NCBI RefSeq assembly: GCF_002846335.1
Contig: NZ_PJMQ01000001.1
Span: 2,790,001 to 2,854,000, forward strand
Direction: 5' to 3'
Source: Janthinobacterium sp. 61
GTDB lineage: Bacteria > Pseudomonadota > Gammaproteobacteria > Burkholderiales > Burkholderiaceae_D
DNA: 64,000 nucleotides
In this document: positions 35,105 through 45,567 of the stretch, in pieces
Layout: each line of letters begins with the position of its first letter
Numbering within the stretch: the first letter of the stretch is position 1
Position numbers and translations under genes: made by a program
The notes under the pieces: generated by a model
The model's database searches: none
Told to the model about the DNA's origin: nothing
What the model saw: only the letters and a program-made list of their open reading frames with translations

Positions 35105-38100
35105 TTAATGCGCATCCTTAGAAAGCGTGACGGCTGGCGAGCCAGGCGTCGCCGGCGTGGTTGGCGCGTCCGGCTTCGAGAAGAAGCCGCGCACCAGCAC
35201 GAAGAACACCGGCACGAAGAAGATACCGAGGAACGTGGCCGTCAACATACCGCCCAGCACGCCGATACCGATGGCGTTCTGGCTACCGGAACCAGCGCCG
35301 CTGGAGATGGCCAGTGGCAACACACCGAGGCCGAAGGCAATCGAGGTCATCAGAATCGGACGCAGACGCAGACGCACCGCATGCAAAGTCGCGTCCAGCA
35401 GCGACATGCCCGATTCCTGCATTTCCTTGGCAAATTCCACGATCAGAATCGCGTTCTTCGCCGACAGGCCCACCACCGTGAGCAAGCCCACCTGGAAGTA
35501 TACGTCGTTCGACAGGCCGAACATCCACGTACCGAGCACGGCACCGATCACGCCCAGCGGCACGACCAGCAGCACGGAGAACGGAATCGACCAGCTCTCA
35601 TACAGCGCAGCCAGGCACAGGAAGACGATCAGCAGCGACAGCGCATATAGCTGCGGCGTCTGCGAACCGGATTCACGCTCTTCCAGCGACACGCCGGTCC
35701 AGCTGAAGCCTATGCCAGGCGGCAACTGCGCCACCATCGCTTCCATGGCGTTCATGGCGGCGCCCGTGCTCTGGCCCGGTGCCGGCGTACCCAGGATCTC
35801 TACTGACGGCAAGCCGTTGTAGCGTTCCAGGCGTGGCGATGCGTAAATCCACTTGCCGGTGGCAAAGGCGGAGAACGGCACCATCTGGCCTGCGGTATTG
35901 CGCACGAACCACTTGTTCAAGTCTTCCGGCAGCATGCGCGATTCGGCATTGCCTTGCATGAACACTTTCTTCACGCGGCCACGATCAAGGAAGTCGTTCA
36001 CATACGAACTACCCCAGCCCACGCTCAGCACGCGGTTGATTTCCGAGATCTGCAAGCCCAGCGCGGTAGCTTTCTGCTGGTCGATGTCGATCTTGTACTG
36101 CGGCGTATCTTCCTGGCCGTTCGGGCGCACGCCCACCATGGCCGGGTTTTGCGACGCCATGCCCAGCAACTGGTTACGCGCTGCCATCAGGGCGTCATGG
36201 CCGACACCGCCGATATCCTGCAGTTGCATGTCGAAACCCGTGGCGTTACCCAGTTCCAGCACGGCAGGCGGTGCGAACGTAAACACCATCGCATCCTTGA
36301 TCTGCAACAACTTGCCCATGGCGCGGCCGGCCACGGCCGGCGCTTTCTGCGCCACGTCCTTGCGCAGAGACCAGTCTTTCAGGCGCACGAAGGCGATACC
36401 CGTATTCTGGCCGTTACCGCCGAAGCTGAAACCGGCGACGGCAAACACGGAAGCGACGTTGTCTTTCTCGCTGTTCATGAAGTGGTCTTCGACCTGCTCG
36501 ATCACTTTCAGGGTGCGCTCTTGCGTGGCGCCCGTCGGCAATTGAATCTGCGTAAACAGGATGCCCTGGTCTTCTTCCGGCAGGAAGGAGGTCGGCAGGC
36601 GCATGAAGACGAATACCAGGCCGGCCAGCAAGATGACATACAACAGCATCGAACGGCCGCGGTGACGGATCATGCTGCCGACCAGGCCCTGGTACTTGTT
36701 GCTGCTGCTGTCGAAGCTGCGGTTGAACCAGCCAAAGAAACCCTTGTTGGTGGCGTGATGGCCCTTCTCTACCGGCTTGAGCAGGGTGGCGCACAAGGCT
36801 GGCGTGAATACCAGCGCGACGACCACGGAGAGCACCATCGACGACACGATCGTGATCGAGAACTGGCGGTAAATCACGCCCGTCGAACCGCCGAAGAAGG
36901 CCATCGGCACGAATACTGCCGACAGCACCATGGCGATACCGACCAGCGCGCCCGTGATCTGCGTCATGGACTTGCGCGTCGCTTCCAGCGGCGACAAGCC
37001 CTCTTCGCTCATCACGCGTTCGACGTTTTCCACCACCACGATGGCATCATCGACCAGCAGACCAATGGCCAGCACCATGGCGAACATGGTCAGCGTGTTG
37101 ATCGAATAGCCAAACGCGTTCAGGATGCCGAACGTACCCAGCAGCACGACCGGCACGGCCATGGTCGGAATCAGGGTAGCGCGGAAGTTTTGCAGGAACA
37201 GATACATCACCAGGAACACCAGGATGACCGCTTCCACCAGCGTCTTGACCACTTCTTCGATCGACAGTTTCACGAACGGGGTGGTGTCGAACGCTACCTG
37301 GTAGCTCATGCCTTCAGGAAATTGCTTGCTCAGGTTGCCCAGCATGGCTTTCGCCGCATTGGCCGTATCGAGTGCATTCGCGCCGGTCGCCAGCTTGATT
37401 GCCACGCCGGTGGCCGCATGGCCGTTGTAGCGGGCCACGGTGTTGTAGTTCTCGCGGCCCAGTTCCATGCTGGCCACGTCCTTCAGGTACACCATGGCAC
37501 CGTTGGTGGTCGTTTTCAGCAAGATGGCGCCGAACTGCTCCGCCGTTTGCAATCGGCTCTGCGCCGACACGGTGGCGTTCAGCTGCTGGCCCTTGACGGA
37601 CGGCGTGCCGCCCAGTTCACCAGCCGACACTTCCGCATTCTGCGCCTGCACGGCCGTGATCACGTCCGCCGGGGTCAGGTTGAAGCTTTGCAGCTTGGCC
37701 GGATCGAGCCAGATACGCATGGCGTACTGCGAACCGAACAGTGTCACATCGCCCACGCCGGCAACACGGCTCAGCGGATCGACGACGTTGGCGGCCACAT
37801 AGTCGCTCAAGTCGGTCTGGTCCATCTTGCCGTTTTCGGAAATGAAGCCGAACACCATCAGGAAGTTCTTCGTGGCTTTCGACACGACCAGGCCTTGCTG
37901 CGTGACAGCCGTCGGCAGCAGTGGCGTCGCCAGCTGCAGCTTGTTCTGTACTTGCACCTGGGCGATGTCGGGATTGGTGCCGCTGGTAAACGTCAGCGTG
38001 ATGCTGATGCCGCCAGTCGCATCGCTCGACGAGGCCATGTAGCGCAAGCCGTCGATACCCTTCATCTTTTGTTCGATGACCTGGGTGACAGCATCTTCCA

Positions 38101-38269
38101 CGGTCTTGGCGGAAGCGCCAGGGTAGGAGCCGCTGATCGAAATCGACGGCGGAGCGATGCTCGGGTACTGCGCGATCGGCAGGCTGAGGATCGAAATCAC
38201 GCCGGCAAGCATGATGACGATCGCGATCACCCACGCAAAAATCGGGCGATCAATGAAAAAACGGGCCAT
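35105..38269 (-). CDS. RND multidrug efflux permease (AcrB/MexB, HAE1 family)
   Basis: A 1,054-residue inner-membrane proton/drug antiporter. It begins [21 protein letters not shown], and TM4 carries the proton-relay pair in [18 protein letters not shown]. The pore domains hold the family motifs [18 protein letters not shown] and [16 protein letters not shown] segments. Twelve helices and two large periplasmic loops are evident. It works as a trimer with the adaptor encoded 15 bases upstream and the channel encoded downstream. The family is certain; drug range cannot be predicted. Confidence 0.97.
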   Translation of the reverse strand: MARFFIDRPIFAWVIAIVIMLAGVISILSLPIAQYPSIAPPSISISGSYPGASAKTVEDAVTQVIEQKMKGIDGLRYMASSSDATGGISITLTFTSGTNPDIAQVQVQNKLQLATPLLPTAVTQQGLVVSKATKNFLMVFGFISENGKMDQTDLSDYVAANVVDPLSRVAGVGDVTLFGSQYAMRIWLDPAKLQSFNLTPADVITAVQAQNAEVSAGELGGTPSVKGQQLNATVSAQSRLQTAEQFGAILLKTTTNGAMVYLKDVASMELGRENYNTVARYNGHAATGVAIKLATGANALDTANAAKAMLGNLSKQFPEGMSYQVAFDTTPFVKLSIEEVVKTLVEAVILVFLVMYLFLQNFRATLIPTMAVPVVLLGTFGILNAFGYSINTLTMFAMVLAIGLLVDDAIVVVENVERVMSEEGLSPLEATRKSMTQITGALVGIAMVLSAVFVPMAFFGGSTGVIYRQFSITIVSSMVLSVVVALVFTPALCATLLKPVEKGHHATNKGFFGWFNRSFDSSSNKYQGLVGSMIRHRGRSMLLYVILLAGLVFVFMRLPTSFLPEEDQGILFTQIQLPTGATQERTLKVIEQVEDHFMNSEKDNVASVFAVAGFSFGGNGQNTGIAFVRLKDWSLRKDVAQKAPAVAGRAMGKLLQIKDAMVFTFAPPAVLELGNATGFDMQLQDIGGVGHDALMAARNQLLGMASQNPAMVGVRPNGQEDTPQYKIDIDQQKATALGLQISEINRVLSVGWGSSYVNDFLDRGRVKKVFMQGNAESRMLPEDLNKWFVRNTAGQMVPFSAFATGKWIYASPRLERYNGLPSVEILGTPAPGQSTGAAMNAMEAMVAQLPPGIGFSWTGVSLEERESGSQTPQLYALSLLIVFLCLAALYESWSIPFSVLLVVPLGVIGAVLGTWMFGLSNDVYFQVGLLTVVGLSAKNAILIVEFAKEMQESGMSLLDATLHAVRLRLRPILMTSIAFGLGVLPLAISSGAGSGSQNAIGIGVLGGMLTATFLGIFFVPVFFVLVRGFFSKPDAPTTPATPGSPAVTLSKDAH

Positions 38270-38284
38270 TGATATTCTCCTGAA

Positions 38285-39499
38285 TTAGTGGGCGCTGGCA
38301 GCCGGTGCGGCGGCAGAAGCGGCAGCGGCAGCGGCAGGTGCAGCAGCGGCCTTGGCCGGTACGGCGACGGCTGGGGCACCTGGCTTGACTTTTTGCAAGC
38401 CTTCCACGATCACGCGGTCGCCAGCGGCCAGACCGGACGTCACCAGCCAGTCGTTGCCGACCGTGCCGCTGGTGGTCAGCACGCGCTGCTCGACCTTGTT
38501 TTCCTTGTTCAGGATCAAGGCGGTGGCCTGGCCCTTCTGGTTACGCGTCACGCCCACTTGCGGCACGGTAATGGCTTTTTCATCCACGCCCGTTTCCAGC
38601 TGCGCACGTACGTACATGCCTGGCAGCAATTCGCCTTTCGGGTTCGGGAACAGTGCGCGCAAGATCACGTTGCCGGTGGTCGGATCGACCGTCACGCCGG
38701 AGAACTGCAGCTTGCCCGCTTCGCTGTACTTGCTGCCGTCCGGCAGGATCAGGTCGACCTTGGCCTGGCCTTCGCCCACTTTCTTCAGCGAGCCGTCGGC
38801 CATCTGGCGTTTCAGGCGCAACAGGTCGGTGCTCGACTGGGTCACGTCGACATACATCGGGTCAAGTTGCTGCACGGTCGTCAGCGCTTCGGCCTGGCCC
38901 GCCGTGACCAGCGCGCCGGCCGTCACGGTCGAGCGGCTGGTACGGCCGTTGATCGGTGCCGTCACGGTGCTGTATTTCAAGTTGATGTTCGCCGTTTCCA
39001 GCGCTGCGGTGGCCGACTCGACGTCAGCCTTGGCTTGCTCGAACGCGGCGACGGCATCATCGTATTCCTGGCGGCTCACGCCTTCGATGGCGACCAGTTC
39101 CTTGTAGCGGGACGCTTTCGGACCAGCCGTCAGCAGGTTGGCCTTGGCTTTCGACAGCGCGGCCTTGGCCGAGTTGTATGCCGCCTGGTAGGTGGCCGGA
39201 TCGATCTGATACAGGGCCGTGCCCGCTTTCACATCGCTACCCTCGACAAACAGGCGCTTCTGGATCAAGCCACCGACTTGCGGACGCACATCGGCGACCT
39301 GGTAGGCATTCGTGCGGCCGGGCAATTCGGCGCTCATCGGCAACGCGGCCGGATTAACAGTAAACACGACCACCTGTGGCGCTTGCTGCGCGTGAGGTGC
39401 TTCCTGTTTTTTACTGCAGCCGGCCATGATTACAGTGGCGCACAGAACGGCAATAGCGCCGCTCGTACGCGGCGACGTCAAGGAAAAGGTTGGTTGCAT
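38285..39499 (-). CDS. RND efflux periplasmic adaptor (membrane-fusion lipoprotein)
   Basis: A 404-residue MexA/AcrA-type adaptor. The lipobox IMAGC gives Cys28. The lipoyl half-motifs (ADVRPQVGGLIQKRLFVEGS and STVTAPINGRTSRSTVTAGA) flank an alpha-helical hairpin rich in Lys and Ala, followed by beta-barrel and membrane-proximal domains. The C-terminal 30 residues are an Ala-rich low-complexity tail. It is the first gene of the leftward pump operon, with the promoter and palindromic operator at 39568-39596. Confidence 0.95.
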   Translation of the reverse strand: MQPTFSLTSPRTSGAIAVLCATVIMAGCSKKQEAPHAQQAPQVVVFTVNPAALPMSAELPGRTNAYQVADVRPQVGGLIQKRLFVEGSDVKAGTALYQIDPATYQAAYNSAKAALSKAKANLLTAGPKASRYKELVAIEGVSRQEYDDAVAAFEQAKADVESATAALETANINLKYSTVTAPINGRTSRSTVTAGALVTAGQAEALTTVQQLDPMYVDVTQSSTDLLRLKRQMADGSLKKVGEGQAKVDLILPDGSKYSEAGKLQFSGVTVDPTTGNVILRALFPNPKGELLPGMYVRAQLETGVDEKAITVPQVGVTRNQKGQATALILNKENKVEQRVLTTSGTVGNDWLVTSGLAAGDRVIVEGLQKVKPGAPAVAVPAKAAAAPAAAAAASAAAPAASAH

Positions 39500-39567
39500 C
39501 TTGGACTTTCTGAAAAAGAAGCTGGCTAGTGTCGTTAGAAATGACTAAATTTATTAACGCAGATCAA

Positions 39568-39596
39568 AGAATGAACGATCATTCTAAAATCGTCAA
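39568..39596 (-). promoter_or_regulatory. pump promoter with TetR-type operator
   Basis: Reading leftward, TTGACG (39591-39596) and CATTCT (39568-39573) are spaced by 17 bases. The palindrome AGAATGA-ACGA-TCATTCT (39568-39585) covers the -10 and half of the spacer. Repressor binding there would block RNA polymerase. Confidence 0.7.
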
Positions 39597-40049
39597 GCAT
39601 CGTTACAATTGAAACATAGCAACTAACAAGCGAATTAAATTATCAATGAAGCAACAATGATAAAACAGCGACAGCGTCGTGACGTCAGCCAGGTCGAAGA
39701 GGAAGCTGGCGGGCGGCGGCAAAACGGCAATGCGGGAAAGTTGGATTGAATGAATACTGTAGCAGGGTAATGCGTTTTTTGCTGAAGCCGTGATCGCGCA
39801 CGCAACACTGTCCAGGCCGCCCTCGCCCGGCCACCATGAATATTTACCAATGGTATCGAAAAGACATGCCGCGGCCGACGCGCTACTAACTTGGCCACAG
39901 CGTGGCAAAGCGGGCTGCAACGGTGACAGCACAGACGCAAGAAACGATGCAACACGATGGTCCCAACGGCCCGGACACGCTGGCGTTGCAACTCGGGCCG
40001 AGGGCGCGCGCAGCGCCAGTTACAGGTGCGCGCGCCGCAGTGGCGCAAG
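39597..40049. other. non-coding stretch upstream of the pump operon
   Basis: About 450 bases between the pump promoter and the receiver-domain remnant. Frames on both strands are open but have no recognisable protein. It may be further-decayed sequence of the gene whose end survives at 40050-40179. Confidence 0.4.
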
Positions 40050-40179
40050 GCGCCCTGACGGGTTGGGTACGGCCCGCTCACGCAAGGAACAAGCTGGCTT
40101 CGCTCATCACCTGACGAAACCGGTGGATGTCGACGCCGTCGCCGCCCTGCTGGAACAGCACCAGGCGCAGTTGGCGTAG
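40050..40179 (+). pseudogene. remnant of a response-regulator receiver domain
   Basis: One frame gives ALTGWVRPAHARNKLAS and, after a frame change, another gives KEQAGFAHHLTKPVDVDAVAALL then a stop at 40177-40179. Together these match the end of a CheY-like domain (ALTG...AGF..HLTKPVD...L), including the conserved Lys. The phosphoacceptor half is gone. It is probably the tail of a lost hybrid sensor kinase or response regulator. Tandem TTGGCGTAG units follow at the stop codon. Confidence 0.65.
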
Positions 40180-40230
40180 TTGGCGTAGTTGGCGGGGGCC
40201 GCTACGCGGGCAAAAGAACGTAAATAGCGT

Positions 40231-42117
40231 TCATTTCCACTTGCCGCGCAATTCCTGCACCTTTTGCTGCAGCAACTCCGGCGTGGCGGCCTCGGGCGCC
40301 ACAGGCATGCCCACGGCCAGCGACAAACGCGAACGCAAGCCTGCCTTGAAGGCGCGCTCGAACAAATGGCCATTGCGGTGGCTCAACAGATGACCCCATA
40401 AGCCACGCAGCGCCAGCGGAATCACGGGCACCTTGCTGCGCTCGACGATCTTGGCGATGCCGCCCTTGAATTCGCTGATCTGGCCCGTGCGCGTCAGCTT
40501 GCCTTCAGGGAAAATGCACACCAGTTCCCCCTCGTGCAGCGCTTGCGCAATGTCGATGAAGGCCTTTTCCATGAGGAAGGGGTTTTCCTTGGCTGGCGCG
40601 ATGGGGATGGCCTTGGCCGTGCGGAAAATCCAGCCCATCAGCGGCATCTTGAAGATGCGGTGGTCCATGACGAAACGGATGGGGCGGGGGCTGGCCGCCA
40701 TGATGACGATGGCGTCCACATAGCTGACGTGGTTGCACACCAGCACGGCCGCGCCTTCCGTCGGGATGCGCTCGCCATCAACGACTTTCACACGGTGCAC
40801 GGTCTGGATGAGTATCCACGCCAGGAAACGCATGAGGAATTCCGGCACCAGCGAGAAGATGTAGGCGGCCACCAGCGCATTCAGAATGGCCGTGACGAGG
40901 AACAGCTGGGGTATGGTAAAACCTCGTCCCAGCAGCACGATGGCCACGCCAGCGGCCGCCACCATGAACAGGGCGTTCAAGATATTCATGCCGGCGATCG
41001 TGCGCGAAATGTGTTTCGGGTCGCAGCGCGTCTGGATCAGGGCGAACAGGGGCACGATGAAAAAGCCGCCAAACACGCCGATCATGACGATGTCGAGCAA
41101 GATGCGCGGCACGCCCGCCTGGCTGACAAACGCCAGCGCGTCGACAACTTGTGTATTCATATACGCATTGCTGGCGAAATACAGGTCGATGCCGAACAGC
41201 GACAAGCCGATGGAGCCGAACGGCACCAGGCCGATCTCGATCTTGTGGCCGGACAGGCGTTCGCACAGCAGAGAACCGGTGCCGATGCCAACGGAAAACA
41301 CCGTCAGCAGCAGCACGAAGACGCTGTGGTCGCCATGCAGGAAATCCTTCGAATACACGGGGAACTGCGCCAGGATCAGGGCGCCGTAAAACCAGAACCA
41401 GGAATTTCCCAGCATGGCCAGGAAGACGGGACGGTTCTTGCGCGAGAAATTCAGGTTGCGGAACGATTCGGCGACAAAGTTCAGGCTCACCTTCAAGTCC
41501 GGCTCGGGCGCGGGCGTGCGCGGCACGCGGTAGCTGGCGATCAGCCCGAAAATGGCCACGGCAATCGTTGCGCCGGCCACCAGTTCCACGCCCAGCGGCT
41601 TGTGCACGATCAGCACGGCGCCGAGGATTTCACCCAATAAAATGCCGACGAAGGTGCCCATCTCGATCAGGCCATTGCCGCCGACCAATTCCTCGGGCTT
41701 GAGCTGCTGCGGCAGATACGCATACTTGACGGGGCCAAACAGGGTCGAATGCACGCCCATGCCCACCACGGCGGCCACCAGCAGCCAGAGGGTATGCGTC
41801 ATCCAGCCAGCGGCGGCCACGGCCATGATGGCCAATTCCATCCATTTCACGAAACGCGCCAGGCCCGCCTTTTCGAATTTGTCGGCCAGCTGGCCCGCCG
41901 TGGCCGAGAACACGACGTAGGGCAAGATGAACAGGCCGGGAATCAGGTTGGTGATGGTGGACGGGTCTAGCGTGGTCCAGCTCAGCGCGTCATAGGCGAG
42001 AATCACCATCAGGGCCGTCTTGAACAGATTGTCGTTGAAGGCGCCGAAGAACTGGGTCCAGAAGAAGGGCCCGAAACGGCGCTGCGACAATAGGGAAAAC
42101 TGGCTGCTTTGACTCAT
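40231..42117 (-). CDS. MFS (LplT-like) transporter fused to PlsC-type acyltransferase
   Basis: About 628 residues. Residues 1-415 form a 12-helix MFS domain similar to lysophospholipid transporter LplT (FGAFNDNLFKTALMVI, GPVKYAYLPQQLKPEELVGG). Residues about 430-628 form a lysophospholipid acyltransferase with the catalytic HX4D in CNHVSYVDA and the FPEGKLTRTG motif. The likely job is flipping lysophospholipid inward and re-acylating it. It lacks the acyl-ACP synthetase domain that larger Aas-type fusions carry. The start is uncertain by six codons (42135 or 42117). It is divergent from the DUF2339 gene. Confidence 0.88.
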   Translation of the reverse strand: MSQSSQFSLLSQRRFGPFFWTQFFGAFNDNLFKTALMVILAYDALSWTTLDPSTITNLIPGLFILPYVVFSATAGQLADKFEKAGLARFVKWMELAIMAVAAAGWMTHTLWLLVAAVVGMGVHSTLFGPVKYAYLPQQLKPEELVGGNGLIEMGTFVGILLGEILGAVLIVHKPLGVELVAGATIAVAIFGLIASYRVPRTPAPEPDLKVSLNFVAESFRNLNFSRKNRPVFLAMLGNSWFWFYGALILAQFPVYSKDFLHGDHSVFVLLLTVFSVGIGTGSLLCERLSGHKIEIGLVPFGSIGLSLFGIDLYFASNAYMNTQVVDALAFVSQAGVPRILLDIVMIGVFGGFFIVPLFALIQTRCDPKHISRTIAGMNILNALFMVAAAGVAIVLLGRGFTIPQLFLVTAILNALVAAYIFSLVPEFLMRFLAWILIQTVHRVKVVDGERIPTEGAAVLVCNHVSYVDAIVIMAASPRPIRFVMDHRIFKMPLMGWIFRTAKAIPIAPAKENPFLMEKAFIDIAQALHEGELVCIFPEGKLTRTGQISEFKGGIAKIVERSKVPVIPLALRGLWGHLLSHRNGHLFERAFKAGLRSRLSLAVGMPVAPEAATPELLQQKVQELRGKWK

Positions 42118-42360
42118 GGCATGGGGAACTGGCAATTAAGGAATTGCTAAAATACAGCACTATCCTGCGCACGACAATCTGAATGTCGTCATCTTGCTCG
42201 GCATCAATAAGAAAAGCCTGCCGCAGGTCCAAACTTGTCTTGCAGCAGTACAAGGCGCGGCACTTGCCGTGATACAACAGAAATCGCTTGTTTCTTGATA
42301 ATAAGGTAATGTGCGCATAGCGCTGGCGCCCCTGCCCGCCCCTCCCGGAAAGCTGCCACC

Positions 42361-45300
42361 ATGTTTGGAATGACATCATTGACCATCCTGGCCTTGCTGG
42401 TCACCGCCTTCGTGCTGGTGCTGCAGCACCGCCGAAAGGTGGCGGATCTGGAGTTGCTGACAGCGCGCCTCCGCAAGGAAGTCGACGGCATCCAGCAGCG
42501 CCTGCGCGCACTGGAAGGACTAGCCGAAGCGCCAGCGGCCACGCCCGTCGTGCCCATCGCACCCGCCGTGCCCGATAGCGTGGCGCCAATGGCAGTGCCG
42601 ACACCCTTGCCGCCGCCCACCCCCGTGCCGCAAGCGGCCGCGATCAAGGTGGCCGAGGTGGCAACGGTGGCGCCGGCAGCAGCCCCCGCAACAGCCGCGC
42701 CCTTGCCGCCGAAACCAGCTGCGCAGGCTCCCTCCAGGCCCGCCCCTGCCGCCCCCAATACTCCCTCCTGGATCGCGCGCCCGGACGGCCTCGTTGCCAA
42801 GGCGAAGAACTGGTTATTTACCGGCAACCTGGTTGCCAAGCTGGGCTTGCTGATCCTCTTCCTCGGCGTCAGCTTCCTGCTCAGCTATGTGTCGGCCCAG
42901 GTCACGGTGCCCATCGAGTTGCGCCTGGCCGGCATCGCACTGGCCGATATTGCCCTGCTGGCATGGGCCTGGCGCATCCGGCTCAAACGTCCCGGCATCA
43001 GCTTGCCGCTGCAGGGCACGGCGCTGGCGATATTGATGCTGGTGACGTTCGGCGCCTTCCGCCTGTACGAACTGATTCCGGCGGGCCTGGCGTTTGCCGT
43101 GCTGTTCGTGCTGACGGCGTTCACGTGTTTGCTGGCCGTGCTGCAAAACGCCGTCTGGCTGGCCGTCTTCGGCATCGTCGGCGGCTTTGCCGTGCCACTG
43201 CTCGTGTCGACAGGCAGCGGCAACCATATCGGCCTGTTCAGCTATTACGCGCTGCTCAACGCGGGCGTCTTCGCCATCGCCCTGAAGCGCGCCTGGCGCG
43301 TCCTGAATGTGCTGAGCTTTGGCTTTACCTTTGTCGTCGCCACCACCTGGGGCCTGCTGCGCTACACGCCCGAGCACTACCTGTCGACCCAGCTGTTCTT
43401 GATCCTGTTCGTGCTGTTCTATATCGGCATCGCCATTGCCTATTGCGCGCGCCAGGCGCCGCGCCTGAAACACTATGTGGATGGCACCCTCGTCTTCGGC
43501 ACGCCACTGGCGGCCATGGGCCTGCAATACGGCCTGGTCCAGCACTTTGAATTTGGCCTGGCGTTTTCCGCGCTGCTTGCCGGCCTGTGCTACACGGGAC
43601 TGGCCGTGGCGCTCTGGCGCCGCATTGGCTTCCGCCTGCTGGCCGAAGCCTTCCTGGCGCTGGGCATCGTGTTTGGCACGCTGGCCATCCCGTTCGCCCT
43701 CGACGGCCGCTGGACGTCTGCCGCCTGGGCGCTGGAAGGCGCGGGCATCGTCTGGGTCGGCTTGCGCCAGCGCCAGACCCTGGCCTGGGCCTTCGGCCTG
43801 CTGGTGCAGGCGGCCGCCTGGATTTCCTTCCTCCTTGCCATGCAGGAACTCGATACAGCAACTGCCCTGCACGCCAACATCTGGCTCGGCTGCACGCTGC
43901 TGGCCGCCGCCGCCCTTGTGATGGCCTACAATTTCCGCCGCCACGCCAGCCACCTGTATCCGGAATTCATGAGCAGCCTGTCCGTGCTGTTCCTGACGGC
44001 CGCCACGGCCTGGCTGCTGGGCGGCCTGTGGAGCGAAATCCTGCTGCGCACGGATGCAGCGACGCAACTGAATCTGCTGACCGTCAGCGCGCTGGCGGTG
44101 GCAGCCCTGCTGGCGGCGCTGGCGCGGCGCGAACAATGGCATGCGCCGCGTGCCCTGCTGCTGGCCGTGCAGGTGCTGGCCGGCATGGTCATGCTCAGTC
44201 GTGCCAGCTGGGCCTGGTACCAGCACCCGGCCAGCCTGTTCGACGGTTCCTTCCTCAGTGCCCTGCTGCTGGGCGCCGCCGCCTTTGCCAGCGCCCGTTT
44301 CCTGGCGCTGCGTGCGCGTGGCGGCGACGCGTTGCTGGCCCTGGTCGCGCGGCCCCTGCTGGTCTGGAGCGGCTTGCTGTGGTTTGCCGCCATCCTCGTG
44401 CCGCTCGTCAGCTGGCTGCTGCGCCTGATCGACGGCGACCTGACGATGCAGCCGCATGCGGGCGAACACTGGCTGGCGCTGTACCTGATCGCCGTGTGCG
44501 TCACGACGCCCGCGTTCGCCATCCTGGCGCGGCGCCTCGACTGGCCGCAGCTGCGCTGGTTCAGCGTGGCTACCTGGCTCGGTTTGGGCCTGTGGAGCGC
44601 CAACCTGCTGCTGGCGCTGTATCTGCGCGACTACCTGCCGACCGGCTTGAGCTGGCTGGCCCTGGCCAGCGCGCTGGTGGCCGGCGAGTACCTGCTGCTG
44701 GCCTGGCCGCAAGCGGGCTGGCAACTCGACGTGCGGGCGCTGCGTTTCTTGCATACGCAGCGCACGGCCGCGCCGTGGCTGATGCTGTGGCCCGTGGGAG
44801 CCATGCATGTCAACGCCTGGCTGGCGCGCCACGAAGGCGGCGTCAGCCCTGCCTGGGCCCGCTATTTGCCGGCCTGGGCCATGATGCTGGCCCTGGCCTG
44901 GCTGATCCGCCGCTGCAGAACAGGGGCCTGGCCGGTGGCGCCGATTGCCGCGTGGTACCAGCGCACCCTGATACCGCTGGGCGCGCTGTGGTCGCTGCTG
45001 CTGATCGCCGCATGGAATATTGTCGACGATGGCGCCATGGCGCCCCTGCCCTATTTGCCGTTGCTCAATCCGCTGGACTTGAGCACGGGCTTCGCCGTCT
45101 TGCTGGCCATTGCCAGCTACCGTTTGCTGCCAGCGAAACAAGTGCCGTTGCCCGCCCTGTGGCAAGCGCGTTTACCGGCCGTGGCCGCCTGCTGCGTGTA
45201 TGTCTGGTTCAACCTGATGCTGCTGCGCACGGTGTCGCACTACCTGGGCGTGCCGTACACCTTTGACGCCATGCTGGCCTCGCAATTCGTGCAAGCCATG

Positions 45301-45567
45301 CTGTCGCTGGTGTGGAGCATCACGGCCCTGCTGCTGATGCGCCATGCGGCCCGCCACCAGCGGCGCCAGCAGTGGGGCATGGGCGCCATGCTGCTGGGGC
45401 TGGTCGTGCTGAAATTGTTCCTGATCGACCTGTCGAACGTGGGTGGCATCGAACGCATCGTATCCTTCGTGGGCGTGGGCTTGCTGATGGTCTTGATCGG
45501 CTACCTGGCGCCCTTCCCCAAGGCTGCCGCGCCAGCGCCAGCCGAACCGCAAACGGGAGCAACATGA
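42361..45567 (+). CDS. DUF2339 multi-spanning membrane protein
   Basis: A 1,068-residue integral membrane protein. After one N-terminal helix and a short coiled segment (about 25-55), there is a Pro/Ala-rich linker (about 58-140). More than 25 hydrophobic helices follow up to the C terminus, beginning GNLVAKLGLLILFLGVSFLL, which is the DUF2339 core. Function is unknown across the family. The stop codon overlaps the start of the DUF3999 gene (ATGA), and these two families commonly occur as a pair. A joint role in the cell envelope is inferred. Confidence 0.9.
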   Translation: MFGMTSLTILALLVTAFVLVLQHRRKVADLELLTARLRKEVDGIQQRLRALEGLAEAPAATPVVPIAPAVPDSVAPMAVPTPLPPPTPVPQAAAIKVAEVATVAPAAAPATAAPLPPKPAAQAPSRPAPAAPNTPSWIARPDGLVAKAKNWLFTGNLVAKLGLLILFLGVSFLLSYVSAQVTVPIELRLAGIALADIALLAWAWRIRLKRPGISLPLQGTALAILMLVTFGAFRLYELIPAGLAFAVLFVLTAFTCLLAVLQNAVWLAVFGIVGGFAVPLLVSTGSGNHIGLFSYYALLNAGVFAIALKRAWRVLNVLSFGFTFVVATTWGLLRYTPEHYLSTQLFLILFVLFYIGIAIAYCARQAPRLKHYVDGTLVFGTPLAAMGLQYGLVQHFEFGLAFSALLAGLCYTGLAVALWRRIGFRLLAEAFLALGIVFGTLAIPFALDGRWTSAAWALEGAGIVWVGLRQRQTLAWAFGLLVQAAAWISFLLAMQELDTATALHANIWLGCTLLAAAALVMAYNFRRHASHLYPEFMSSLSVLFLTAATAWLLGGLWSEILLRTDAATQLNLLTVSALAVAALLAALARREQWHAPRALLLAVQVLAGMVMLSRASWAWYQHPASLFDGSFLSALLLGAAAFASARFLALRARGGDALLALVARPLLVWSGLLWFAAILVPLVSWLLRLIDGDLTMQPHAGEHWLALYLIAVCVTTPAFAILARRLDWPQLRWFSVATWLGLGLWSANLLLALYLRDYLPTGLSWLALASALVAGEYLLLAWPQAGWQLDVRALRFLHTQRTAAPWLMLWPVGAMHVNAWLARHEGGVSPAWARYLPAWAMMLALAWLIRRCRTGAWPVAPIAAWYQRTLIPLGALWSLLLIAAWNIVDDGAMAPLPYLPLLNPLDLSTGFAVLLAIASYRLLPAKQVPLPALWQARLPAVAACCVYVWFNLMLLRTVSHYLGVPYTFDAMLASQFVQAMLSLVWSITALLLMRHAARHQRRQQWGMGAMLLGLVVLKLFLIDLSNVGGIERIVSFVGVGLLMVLIGYLAPFPKAAAPAPAEPQTGAT

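Noticed and set aside
35954..38272. Long open frame (772 codons) antisense to the RND permease
   Set aside because: It is the mirror of a certain coding gene in high-GC DNA. The product is rich in Arg, His, Gln and Gly and has no recognisable domain.
40170..40196. Tandem TTGGCGTAG units
   Set aside because: Fewer than three copies of a 9-base unit next to a pseudogene end; likely replication slippage with no evident function.
42814..45165. 783-codon frame antisense to the DUF2339 gene
   Set aside because: Shadow of a real gene: Gln/Arg/His-rich product without signal, domain or ribosome-binding site.
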